From Mesorhizobium loti (lineage in GTDB: Bacteria; Pseudomonadota; Alphaproteobacteria; Rhizobiales; Rhizobiaceae): a stretch of DNA of 64,000 bases. The DNA lies in contig NZ_CP033334.1 of assembly GCF_013170705.1 (NCBI RefSeq), forward strand, positions 3,821,501-3,885,500, in the 5' to 3' direction. Made by a program: the position numbers and the translations under genes. Under the pieces are notes generated by a model that saw nothing but the letters and a program-made list of their open reading frames with translations, did not search any database and had not been told where the DNA came from. Within the stretch, counting starts at the first letter, position 1, and the number at the start of each line of letters is the position of its first letter. Shown here piece after piece: positions 1-8,276 of this stretch.

Positions 1-132
1 GAGAAACTGCGTATGGCGCTGGAGAAATTCGGCCATGATTTCTCGATCATCAAGGCAGCCGAACGGCTGGAGGAGCGCTATGCCGACCTTGCCGCTTCGG
101 TGGCGGAAACGCTAAAGGCGATGCGTAAATAA
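1..132 (+). CDS. C-terminal end of an unidentified protein (partial)
   Basis: Frame 1 is open from the window edge to a TAA at 130-132 and gives 43 residues ending in LKAMRK. The fragment is helical and charged (EKFGHDFSIIKAAERLEERY). Such a tail is compatible with the end of many cytoplasmic enzymes, for example glycosyltransferases, but nothing in it is diagnostic, so no function is assigned. It is followed by the convergent TMEM175-like gene, 15 bases away. Confidence 0.55.
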   Translation, partial: EKLRMALEKFGHDFSIIKAAERLEERYADLAASVAETLKAMRK

Positions 133-147
133 GGCTGGTTTCCCGCG

Positions 148-723
148 CTATTTCTCGAGAACGCGCGAAAAGCGCGTGTCCGGCACCAGCCACACCAGGG
201 CGATGGCAACATAGAGGCCCACGCCGATCCACCGGTTGAGGAAGGCAAGCGCGATCGCCGCCAGGTAGCCGGCAAGCGAAAGCCTTCCCTTGCGGTCACT
301 GCCGATTGCCTTGGCGAAGGCGGTATCCGGCCCATGCAGACGGTGCAGGGCGATGACCAGGATGCCGTAGGCGGTCGCACACATTGCAAGATCGAAACCG
401 TAGACCGCGACCGGAACCGTGGCGAAATGGTTCTCGCCCATGAAAGCCGTCGTTACCGGCATCAGGGACAACCAGAACAACAGATGCAGGTTTGCCCACA
501 GCACGCCACCATCGACGCGCTGCACGGTGTGGAACATGTTGTGCAGATTGTTCCAGTAGATGCCGACATTGATGAATGAGAGCACGTAGCACAGGAAGAT
601 CGGCAATTGCGGCGCCAGGGCGGAAAAGTCCTCGCCCTCCGGCACCTTGAGGTCCAGCACCATGATGGTGATGATGATGGCCACCACGCCGTCGGTGAAT
701 GCCTCGACCCTGCCTTTGCCCAT
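148..723 (-). CDS. TMEM175/DUF1211 family integral membrane protein, putative potassium channel
   Basis: The 191-residue protein is almost entirely hydrophobic. It opens with MGKGRVEAFTDGVVAIIIT, which matches the first-helix signature of bacterial TMEM175 proteins (R..AF.DGV.AI..T). About five to six membrane helices follow, with a pore-like run of small and hydrophobic residues in helix 1. Family knowledge: bacterial TMEM175 proteins form weakly selective potassium channels in the inner membrane. The start was placed at the ATG directly before the signature; an upstream in-frame extension of 26 residues is out of character. Convergent with the partial gene at 1-132. Channel activity is inferred from family only. 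Confidence 0.85.
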   Translation of the reverse strand: MGKGRVEAFTDGVVAIIITIMVLDLKVPEGEDFSALAPQLPIFLCYVLSFINVGIYWNNLHNMFHTVQRVDGGVLWANLHLLFWLSLMPVTTAFMGENHFATVPVAVYGFDLAMCATAYGILVIALHRLHGPDTAFAKAIGSDRKGRLSLAGYLAAIALAFLNRWIGVGLYVAIALVWLVPDTRFSRVLEK

Positions 724-961
724 GCTCACCGCCTCCGCCCGCAATGAATTGTCGAAAGACAGTAAACTGTTAGCGGAAGTTTCCGGGCCGATAAACGGCA
801 CTCGGGAAATTCCTCAACCATGTCCGGGAAAACTCCCTTGCCGAAGTTGCCGATGTGATGATCGGCCTTGGCCGGTTGTTGACTTTCCCGCTGTTTTCTC
901 TCCCTTCTGATGCAACCCTTGGTCGAGCCGTCGAACGGCCGGGGACCGAATGGAGGGACTG

Positions 962-1372
962 ATGAGATTTCGATTTCTGCTTGCGATAGCGACCATGCTG
1001 GCCGCCGTCTTCGGAACATCCGCCGCGGCCTTCGCCTACAGCGCTCATACCACGACAAATCTCAACGTGCGTAGCGGGCCCGGCGCGGGATACGCCAGGG
1101 TCGGGACGTTGCCGGCCGGCTTCAGGGTCGACGTGGCCGGCTGCCAGCCGGGTTGGTGCCGGATCCATGGCGGTGGTGTCAGCGGCTGGGCCAGTTCCGG
1201 TTATCTTTCGCGCGCCCATGTCGTTCGTCCGCCGATCGTCATCGTTCGTCCGCCGCATCATCGGCCGCCGCACTGGCACAAGCCGCCCCATCACCGTCCT
1301 CCGCACCATCGCCCGCCGCACAAGCCGCGGCCCGGCAAGTGCAAGATCGCGCCCGGCTTTCCCTGCAAATAG
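962..1372 (+). CDS. Exported bacterial SH3 domain protein with a His/Pro-rich tail
   Basis: The 136-residue protein starts with a signal peptide (residues 1-25, cut near AFA). It continues with a bacterial SH3 (SH3b) domain, seen as TTTNLNVRSGPGAGYARVG and a closing GWASSGYLS. The last 50 residues are a low-complexity tail of HHRPP and PHKP repeats that could bind metal or cell-wall material. The start is chosen because GGAGGG lies at 951-956, six bases before the ATG at 962; an in-frame ATG at 950 overlaps that ribosome-binding site. SH3b domains usually bind peptidoglycan or act as targeting modules in the periplasm. Ligand unknown. Confidence 0.85.
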   Translation: MRFRFLLAIATMLAAVFGTSAAAFAYSAHTTTNLNVRSGPGAGYARVGTLPAGFRVDVAGCQPGWCRIHGGGVSGWASSGYLSRAHVVRPPIVIVRPPHHRPPHWHKPPHHRPPHHRPPHKPRPGKCKIAPGFPCK

Positions 1373-1395
1373 GGCAGATCTCGAATGCCGTAACG

Positions 1396-1427
1396 AAAAA
1401 GGGCTGCGTCATCCGCGGCCCTTTTTT
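1396..1427 (+). terminator. Rho-independent terminator after the SH3 protein gene
   Basis: An 8-bp stem GGGCTGCG/CGCGGCCC (one G-U pair) closes a TCATC loop. It is preceded by five A and followed by six T, so it can work in both directions between the convergent SH3 and MATE genes. Confidence 0.8.
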
Positions 1428-1439
1428 CCTTGTCGGTGA

Positions 1440-2912
1440 TCAGCCGTTCGGCGTTTCAGGCGCCATGTTCGCGCGCTCACGCGGCACGCCAAGCCCGGTA
1501 TCCGGCGGCTCGCCGGCGGCCGGCCTGTCCTCGATCATGTGCATGGTGCGCCAGCCGCCGAAGCGGTAATAGGCCGCGGCCAGAACCAGCGAGGTGATCG
1601 AGCCAGCCGGAAAACTCCACCACAACGCTTCCTCGCCGATCACGCCGCGCATGAAATAGGCAAAGCCGGTGCGTATGACGAGCACCGAGATCACCAGGAT
1701 GATCAGCGGCGGCATCACCGCACCGGTGGCGCGCACCGTGGCGAACAGCACGATGGTGACGCCGAACAGGATGAACGACCAGGACGCCACGGTGTTGATA
1801 TGGGCGGCGATATCAATCGCCGCGCTGTCGCTGCTCAGGAACAGGCTGAGGATCGAGCGGTCGAAGAGCCACAACAGCGCAACGAGAGCGCCGGTCAGGA
1901 CAAGGTTGAAGCCGACGCCGGAGGCGGCGACGCGGCCGATCCGGTCCCAGCGGCCGGCGCCGACATTCTGCGCCGCCATCGAGGAGACCGCGGCACCGAT
2001 GGCGAGCGCCGGCATCTGGATGTAGGTCCACAGCTGCGCGGCGATGCCGTAGGCGGCGGCTACTTGCGAGCCGTAGGAATTGACGATGCCCATCACCGTC
2101 AGCGCCGCCGCCGAGATGACGATCATCTGCAGCCCCATCGGCACGCCCTTGAAGACGACAATGCGCAGCAAGGCGGGGTCGGGCCACAGCAGCGTGAGAT
2201 TGGCGCCGGCCAGCCGCAGCGGATGCTTGCGCGCATAGAGCACGACAAGGATGGCGATGACGCTCACGGTCTGACCGATCAGCGTCGAAGTCGCCGATCC
2301 GGCGATGCCGAGTTCGGGGAAGGGGCCGATGCCGCGGATCAGCAGGGGGTTGAGCACGATATCGAGCACGACCGCCAGCGCCATGAAGAAGAAGGGCGTA
2401 CGCGAATCGCCGGCGCCGCGCAGCACGGTCATGACGAAGGACAGAAGGTTCATCATCGGCACGGCGATGAAGATGATGCGCAGATAGGACCGCGCCAGCG
2501 GCAAGGCGTCCGCCGGTGTGCCAAGCGTGTTGAGGATGGCGTCGACCCAGATCCAGCCGCATACCGCGAAGACTATGGAAACGAGGAAGAAGAAGGTGGC
2601 GCTGGTGCCGACGATGCGGCGCGCCTCGGGCAGATCGCGGGCACCGACCGACTGCGCCACCAGGATGGTCGCCGCCATGCCGATGCCGAACACCGTGCCC
2701 AGGATCAGGAACAGGACGAGGTTGGCGTTGGAGGTGGCCGTCAGGGCCGATTCGCCAAGGAAACGGCCGACCCAGACGGCATTGATGGACCCGTTGAGCG
2801 ACTGCAGCACGTTGGAGCCCAACACCGGCAAGGCAAACAGCAGCAGCGTGCGTGGGATCGGGCCGCTGGTCAGGTCGCCGGTGCGCCGGCGCGTGGGCAT
2901 TTTTTCGGTCAT
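1440..2912 (-). CDS. MATE family multidrug/toxin efflux transporter
   Basis: The 490-residue inner-membrane protein has twelve hydrophobic segments. Its start (IPRTLLLFALPVLGSNVLQSL) resembles the first helix of NorM-like MATE proteins, and two homologous halves of about 220 residues are visible. MATE exporters expel cationic or hydrophobic compounds against a sodium or proton gradient. Length fits the family (440-490). The ATG at 2912 lacks a strong ribosome-binding site, and an in-frame ATG at 2900 is possible. The last 40 residues are hydrophilic. Substrate cannot be told from sequence. Confidence 0.9.
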   Translation of the reverse strand: MTEKMPTRRRTGDLTSGPIPRTLLLFALPVLGSNVLQSLNGSINAVWVGRFLGESALTATSNANLVLFLILGTVFGIGMAATILVAQSVGARDLPEARRIVGTSATFFFLVSIVFAVCGWIWVDAILNTLGTPADALPLARSYLRIIFIAVPMMNLLSFVMTVLRGAGDSRTPFFFMALAVVLDIVLNPLLIRGIGPFPELGIAGSATSTLIGQTVSVIAILVVLYARKHPLRLAGANLTLLWPDPALLRIVVFKGVPMGLQMIVISAAALTVMGIVNSYGSQVAAAYGIAAQLWTYIQMPALAIGAAVSSMAAQNVGAGRWDRIGRVAASGVGFNLVLTGALVALLWLFDRSILSLFLSSDSAAIDIAAHINTVASWSFILFGVTIVLFATVRATGAVMPPLIILVISVLVIRTGFAYFMRGVIGEEALWWSFPAGSITSLVLAAAYYRFGGWRTMHMIEDRPAAGEPPDTGLGVPRERANMAPETPNG

Positions 2913-3221
2913 GGCTGGAGGCTTATCCCAACTCGGTCCGCGATGATTGCCGATTCAACGGCACAGGTCGATGCGGCGTCGGAAAATTCCGCTTGGCGTA
3001 TCTTGAGCGGTTCACAGCTTCACGAAGCGGCGAACCGCTCAATCGCCCTGTTCGACGCAATTACAAAGGGGGAAAGCGCTATGCGCTCTGCCCGGCAGAC
3101 CGAACGCATCTTCCTGGACTTGCCTTGGTCCGATCATGTTCTCAAAGCTCCCGGAATGGGTATTGATCCCTAGGCGTGGGGTCCGCATATCCTTATCAAA
3201 TATGGACAAGCCGGGGGGATC
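2913..3221. other. Intergenic region between the MATE gene and the L,D-transpeptidase remnant
   Basis: No convincing gene is seen. The region holds a 40-bp interrupted palindrome (3003-3042, listed separately). A 30-codon open frame at 3081-3173 is preceded by AAAGGGGGAAAG but has no recognisable features and was not called. Confidence 0.5.
3003..3042. repeat. 40-bp palindrome (cruciform-forming element or operator)
   Basis: Perfect 11-bp arms TTGAGCGGTTC (3003-3013) and GAACCGCTCAA (3032-3042) enclose a second perfect 5-bp pair GCTTC/GAAGC (3017-3021, 3024-3028) on the same axis. In all, 17 of 20 positions are symmetric. It lies between divergent genes. Confidence 0.7.
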
Positions 3222-4014
3222 ATGTCCGATATTCCGCTGTTTTCCGAGCGCCTGAGCCAGCGCGCTTTTCTGGGTGCGTCCGCTTTGAGCGCGGCCTCAT
3301 GGCTCTTTCGGCCTGCACCACGACGGATGTGGCGACGCCACCGCCACCGGTTGCCGCGGCGCCGCCCGATGCGGCGTTCGGCGATGCCGCAAGCATGTAC
3401 GCGGCGCGCACCGATGAGGGTTATCAGTTGCCGGCAATCCCGGTGGCCAGGCTCGATCCGAAGTTCGTGCGCCAGATCGTGGCCGACCCGACCGGAGAGA
3501 AACCCGGCACAATCGTCGTCGATGTCTCCGAGCACTTCCTGTATCTGGTGCGCGACGGCGGCAAGGCCATCCGCTACGGTGTCAGCCTCGGCAAGGCCGG
3601 TTTTGGATGGACCGGCAGCGCGGTGGTGCAGGCGCGGAAGAGTGGCCGGTGTGGACGCCGCCGCCGGAAATGATCCAGCGCCGGCCGGAACTGGCGAAAT
3701 ACAAGGACGGCATGCCGCCCGGCCCGCAGAGCCCGCTGGGCGCCCGCGCCCTCTATCTCTTCCGCGACGGCAAGGACACGATGTACCGGCTGCATGGCAC
3801 GCCAGAGTGGGATTCCATCGGGAAGAACGCGTCGCCCGGCTGCGTGCGCTTCATGAACCAGGACATCATCGACCTCTACAGCCGCGTCGACGGCCCCGCA
3901 CAGGTCTTCGTTCGACCGAACCTGTCGGCCGCCGGCAAGATCATGGCTGTGTCGAGCAGGACGGCAGAGCCGATCGACGCGGGCGTGCCGAAGGACGCGG
4001 AGTTCTTGAAATAG
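3222..4014 (+). pseudogene. L,D-transpeptidase (ErfK/YbiS/YcfS/YnhG family) lipoprotein, broken by two frameshifts
   Basis: Three frames are needed to read this gene. The ATG at 3222 gives MSDIPLFSERLSQRAFLG..ALSAAS. One base later in phase the frame reads MALSACTTTDVATPPPP, a lipobox (LSAC) joined to the signal peptide. After about 3630 the frame moves again, from GFGWTGSAVVQA to EEWPVWTPPPEMI. The C-terminal part carries the catalytic motif HGTPEW..SIG..ASPGCVRF with the active-site Cys. Both shifts equal loss of one base, near 3298 and near 3635. The intact protein would have about 265 residues and cross-link periplasmic peptidoglycan or attach it to lipoproteins. Either a decaying gene or two sequencing indels; a functional paralogue probably exists elsewhere. 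Confidence 0.8.
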
Positions 4015-4047
4015 GCGTCCTCACGGTCAGCCGTTTGACGTCGTTGA

Positions 4048-4074
4048 GGCGGGCGCGCTGGGCGCCCGCCTTTT
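4048..4074. terminator. Terminator between convergent L,D-transpeptidase and phytase-like genes
   Basis: A perfect 9-bp stem GGCGGGCGC/GCGCCCGCC with a GCTGG loop is followed by TTTT, 34 bases after the transpeptidase stop codon. Confidence 0.75.
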
Positions 4075-4080
4075 CAGGCG

Positions 4081-5556
4081 TTACTTCTTGGCGAGGCCGG
4101 GAAGCGTGACCTGATAGACCAGGAACATGGTGTCGACATCGGCGCCGTCGTCGGCCTTGTAGGGCGCCCCGACCTGGAAACCGTCCTGGGCAAGGAAGTC
4201 GTTGTCATTGGCGACGAACAGGAAATAATCGTCGGGCAGCTTCGGATCGAGCACGCTGGCCAGCGACATCGCTTCCCACTTCTCGGACAGGTTGTTTTGG
4301 TCGTTGGGGGCGCCATTGTGCAGGCCGAAGCGGCCAAGCTCGGCATTGTCGTTGATGTCGATGAACGGCGTCAGCTTGGCCGGCGTCACCGACGGGTCGA
4401 GTACGCCCTTGGGGGCGAGCGGCTTGTCAGCGGCATCGAAAGGACCGCCGGCAATGTCGGTGGCGGACGAGACATCGACGATGCTGATTTCGCGGTAGAG
4501 CGACGTATCGCCCTTCAGGCCCTGGCCGTTGCCGCTGTCGCGCGCCAGCATCAGGAACGCCGTGTCCGACAACGCCACGATCTCGCTCTGGGCGGCGACC
4601 TTGGTCTTGCCCTTGGCGTCCTTGAACACAGGCAGCGGCACGACATATTCGTGCGCCAGCTTGAGATGGGCGAGGTCGGAGGCGTCATAGACCAGCGCCC
4701 GTGTGTTCTGCCGGGTCGAAGCTGAATCGCCACCGTCCTGCCTAGTCGCCGATTGCAGCACGGCGATCAGGAACTTGCCGTCCGGCGTCATCGCCATGCC
4801 TTCCAGGCCCTGGTTGTTCTGGCGGCCGGTATCGGGATCCTTCGGATCGGGGTCGGCTGCACCTGGACCGGGATTGTCAGAGGAGAAGTTCGGTGCGCCC
4901 TTGCGCATCGGCACCAGGGCCGCCGGCGGCTGGGTCGCCGACATCAGGCGGCCTTGCGCCGAGAACCGGTAGATATTCGGGCCATATTCATCGGAGACGA
5001 ACATCGAACCGTCGGGCAGCCGCACGACCGCCTCGTTGTCGAGGGCGAGCTTGCCGTTGGTGGCGGCGGGCAGCATCGGCATGTCGCCAGCCGCGGCGCG
5101 CACATCCGACAGCGGATCGAGGCCGGTGGCATCAGTGCCCTTGTCGTCGGTGAGCAGCAAGGTGTCGGCAAGCGTTGCCTTCACGCCTGTCTGTTCCTGG
5201 CCAGCAGCACCCGGTGCCGCCGGCGTGAACTCGATGCCGATGGTGTTGAGGCGCGGCCGGTAGTCCGTGGTGCCGGCGACGTTGTAACCGCGGTCCGGCA
5301 GCAACCAGAGCGAACCCTTGTAGGTGCCCGCGTCATGCGTCCAGCCGGCGACGTCGATCGACATGCCGGAGCCTGAGCCGAACGTCTCGCCGAACTTGTC
5401 GCGCTGGGCGGCAGGAATGCGGCCAACGCCCACCAGGCCCTTGTTGACAAAGCTGGTGGCGCCGACGGTCGCGGTGCTGTCGGCGAGCGCCGGCGTCAAG
5501 GCGGTGAACAAGGTCAGCGCGACGCCGAGCGCGACGGTTCGGTGCAGGTGTTTCAT
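4081..5556 (-). CDS. Exported esterase-like/phytase-like beta-propeller protein
   Basis: The 491-residue protein begins with a signal peptide (MKHLHRTVALGVALTLFTAL..ALA). It continues as a repeat-rich, aspartate- and glycine-rich periplasmic protein resembling the 'esterase-like activity of phytase' family. Signature-like stretches are RLPDGSMFVSDEYGPNIYRF, NQGLEGMAMTPDGKFLIAVL and EKWEAMSLASVLD. The start at 5556 is supported by AGAGGACC seven bases upstream; an upstream in-frame ATG would bury the signal peptide. Members are thought to be calcium-dependent phosphate-ester hydrolases, but the substrate is rarely known. Monocistronic, convergent with the transpeptidase remnant. Confidence 0.8.
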   Translation of the reverse strand: MKHLHRTVALGVALTLFTALTPALADSTATVGATSFVNKGLVGVGRIPAAQRDKFGETFGSGSGMSIDVAGWTHDAGTYKGSLWLLPDRGYNVAGTTDYRPRLNTIGIEFTPAAPGAAGQEQTGVKATLADTLLLTDDKGTDATGLDPLSDVRAAAGDMPMLPAATNGKLALDNEAVVRLPDGSMFVSDEYGPNIYRFSAQGRLMSATQPPAALVPMRKGAPNFSSDNPGPGAADPDPKDPDTGRQNNQGLEGMAMTPDGKFLIAVLQSATRQDGGDSASTRQNTRALVYDASDLAHLKLAHEYVVPLPVFKDAKGKTKVAAQSEIVALSDTAFLMLARDSGNGQGLKGDTSLYREISIVDVSSATDIAGGPFDAADKPLAPKGVLDPSVTPAKLTPFIDINDNAELGRFGLHNGAPNDQNNLSEKWEAMSLASVLDPKLPDDYFLFVANDNDFLAQDGFQVGAPYKADDGADVDTMFLVYQVTLPGLAKK

Positions 5557-5852
5557 GGATGGTCCTCTTGGTGACGGATGTGACGGAGCGGCCGAAGAAC
5601 GAAGAAGCTCAAGGAGGCGGCACATCGATGATGCCGCGCGCCGCTCCCCGGAAAGCGGTCTACGGCGCGAACATGATGCTTGCGTGACAGCGCGGCACGT
5701 ATGCCCGCCCGCGTGTTCATTGCCCTGCGAGGACGTGCGCTCGGGGCGAGAATTAGATCACCCCGAATCCATTTCGAGTCAGCAGGCGCAGCACTAGACA
5801 CTTATGTACAGCGCGTATATGGTGCGGCTTCTGACAGACCGGGAGGGAAGCC

Positions 5853-8264
5853 TTGAAGCCGCACTACCGCGCAGTCGTCATCGGGGGTGGGGTGGTCGGC
5901 GCCTCGGTGCTCTACCATCTGACGCGGTTCGGCTGGTCCGATGTCGCACTGATCGAGCGCGCCGAATTGACGGCCGGTTCGACCTGGCACGCGGCGGCCG
6001 GGTTTCATGCGCTCAATGCCGATCCCAACGTCGCGGCGCTGCAGGATTACACCATCAACCTCTATCGCGAGATCGAGGCCGAGTCCGGCCAGGACATCGG
6101 CCTGCACATGACCGGCGGCGTCAACATCGCCAGCGACCCCCAGCGTTGGGAGTGGCTGAAATCGGCCTGGGCGGTGTTCCAGTCGGTCGGCATCGAAACC
6201 GCGCGGCTGGTGACTCCCGAAGAGATCAAGGCGATCTGCCCGATCGTCGATGTCACCGGCGTGCTCGGCGGCCTGCATGATTCCAACGAAGGCCATCTCG
6301 ACCCCTACGGCACCACGCATGCCTATGCTGGCGCCGCGAAGAAGCGCGGGGCCGAGGTGATCCTGCGCAACCGTGTCGTCGAATTGAAGTCCCGCGCGGA
6401 CGGTCGCTGGGACGTCGTCACCGAACAGGGCACCATCGTCGCCGAGCATGTCGTCAACGCCGGCGGGCTCTGGGCCAAGCAGCTCGGACGCATGGCCGGC
6501 GTCGACCTGCCGGTGACGCCGATGGAGCACCATTATTTCGTCACCGAGGACATTACGGAGATCGCGGCACTTGACCGGGAGATCGGCATCACCGTCGACC
6601 TCGACGGCTTCTCCTACCTGCGCCAGGAGCGCAAGGGCGTGCTGCTTGGCGTCTACGAGCAGAACCCGAAGCACTGGAACATGGACGGCGCGCCTTGGGA
6701 CTACGGGATCGAGCTGACCCCGGAAGACATCGACCGCATCAGTCCCGAACTCGCCAAGGCGCATGAGCGCTTTCCCTGCCTGGCGAGCGCCGGCATCCGC
6801 AAATGGGTCAACGGCGCCTTCACCTTCACGCCGGACGGCAACCCTATCGTCGGACCGGTGCGCGGCCTGAAAAACTACTGGGTCGCCTGCGGCGTCATGG
6901 CCGGCTTCAGCCAGGGCGGCGGCGTCGGCAAATCGCTGGCCGAATGGATGATTTACGGCGAGCCGCAGGCCGACATTTTCGGCATGGACATCGCCCGCTA
7001 TGGCGCCTTCGCCGCCAATCGCGAATATCTGAAGCAGACGACGCGGCAGTTCTATTCGCGCCGTTTCGTCATGACCTTTCCCAATGAGCGTCTGCCAGCC
7101 GGCAGGCCCTTGAAACGCCCCGGCGCCTATGACGGCATGAGTGCCGCGGGTTGCGAGTGGACCGCATCGTGGGGGCTGGAGATCCCGGCCTATTTCGCGC
7201 CGATGGGGTTTCGCGAAAGCACCACGCTCAAGCGGTCCAACGCCTTCGACATCGTCGGCGACGAGGCGCTGCAGGTCCGGCGTGCCGCTGGCCTCGTCGA
7301 TATCTCGGCCTATTCACGTTATGCGGTGTCCGGCGCGAATGCGGAGGCATGGCTCGACCGGCTGCTGGCATGCAAGCTGCCGAAGGCGGGACAGGCGCGG
7401 CTGGCGCCGATGCTCGGGCCGGACGGGCGGCTGAAGGGCGACCTCACGGTAATCAACTGGGGCGGCGACGATTATTGGCTGATGGGTTCCTACTATCTCA
7501 GGGAATTCCACATGCGCTGGTTCGAGAGCCAGGCAGGAGAGGGCGTCACGGTCACAGACATTTCCGACGCAACGGGCGGCTTCCTGCTGACCGGGCCGAA
7601 TGCGCGGAAAATCCTGGAGCGTACAACACATCAGGACGTCTCCGCCGCCGCACTGCCGTTCATGGCTTGCGGCACGTTCGACATCGGCATGGTGCGGGCG
7701 CGGGTTGCCCGCCTCTCTATCGCCGGCGAGCTCGGCTTCGAGATCAGTTGCCCGGTAACCATGCATGCCACGCTGCGCGACACGCTGCTTGCGGCCGGTG
7801 AAGATCTTGGCCTGGCCGAGGTCGGCTACTACGCGCTCAATGCGCTCAGGTTGGAGAAAAGCTTCGGCATCTGGTCACGCGAATTCACGCAGGGCTACAC
7901 GCCAGGCGAGACCGGCCTCGACCGCTTCATCGCCTTCGACAAGGGCGATTTCGTCGGCCGCGAGGCGGCACTGACGGAACGCCAGGCAGGTACCTCGCGG
8001 CGGATCGTGACGCTGGAGATCGATGCCGTTGATGCCGACGCAAGCGGCTTCGAGCCGGTCTGGCGCGACGGCCGACGCATCGGCTTCGTCACTTCGGGCG
8101 GCTTTGGCTACACGATCGGCAAGAGCGTCGCGCTGGCGTTGGTCGACGACGATTTTGCCGAGGAGGGGACGGCGCTTTCGGTGCACATTGTCGGCGTCGA
8201 GCGGCCGGCACGGATCATCGCGGCCTCGCCCTACGATCCCTCGGGCAAGGCGATGCGGCAATGA
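5853..8264 (+). CDS. GcvT-type FAD-dependent oxidoreductase (dimethylglycine/sarcosine dehydrogenase-like)
   Basis: The 803-residue, two-part enzyme starts with a DAO-type FAD domain. It has GGGVVGAS at residues 11-18 and AGSTWHAAAG at 41-50, where His46 matches the residue that covalently holds FAD in dimethylglycine dehydrogenase. From about residue 430 an aminomethyltransferase (GCV_T) domain follows, ending with a GCV_T C-terminal barrel. Family chemistry: oxidative N-demethylation, passing the one-carbon unit to tetrahydrofolate. The start is TTG at 5853, preceded by GGGAGGGAAG. The next gene (MttB family) begins 13 bases after the stop, so the two are surely co-transcribed and probably act on sequential N-methyl substrates. 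The exact substrate is not determinable. Confidence 0.88.
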   Translation: MKPHYRAVVIGGGVVGASVLYHLTRFGWSDVALIERAELTAGSTWHAAAGFHALNADPNVAALQDYTINLYREIEAESGQDIGLHMTGGVNIASDPQRWEWLKSAWAVFQSVGIETARLVTPEEIKAICPIVDVTGVLGGLHDSNEGHLDPYGTTHAYAGAAKKRGAEVILRNRVVELKSRADGRWDVVTEQGTIVAEHVVNAGGLWAKQLGRMAGVDLPVTPMEHHYFVTEDITEIAALDREIGITVDLDGFSYLRQERKGVLLGVYEQNPKHWNMDGAPWDYGIELTPEDIDRISPELAKAHERFPCLASAGIRKWVNGAFTFTPDGNPIVGPVRGLKNYWVACGVMAGFSQGGGVGKSLAEWMIYGEPQADIFGMDIARYGAFAANREYLKQTTRQFYSRRFVMTFPNERLPAGRPLKRPGAYDGMSAAGCEWTASWGLEIPAYFAPMGFRESTTLKRSNAFDIVGDEALQVRRAAGLVDISAYSRYAVSGANAEAWLDRLLACKLPKAGQARLAPMLGPDGRLKGDLTVINWGGDDYWLMGSYYLREFHMRWFESQAGEGVTVTDISDATGGFLLTGPNARKILERTTHQDVSAAALPFMACGTFDIGMVRARVARLSIAGELGFEISCPVTMHATLRDTLLAAGEDLGLAEVGYYALNALRLEKSFGIWSREFTQGYTPGETGLDRFIAFDKGDFVGREAALTERQAGTSRRIVTLEIDAVDADASGFEPVWRDGRRIGFVTSGGFGYTIGKSVALALVDDDFAEEGTALSVHIVGVERPARIIAASPYDPSGKAMRQ

Positions 8265-8276
8265 GGAGGATTTTCG

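Noticed and set aside
1539..3173. A 544-codon plus-strand frame opposite the MATE gene
   Set aside because: Composition is Arg/Asp/His/Gln-rich without domains, typical of antisense of a GC-rich membrane protein gene. The MATE frame has clear helices and motifs.
3081..3173. A 30-codon frame behind AAAGGGGGAAAG
   Set aside because: No recognisable motif or helix pattern, and it ends just before the transpeptidase remnant; chance frame more likely.
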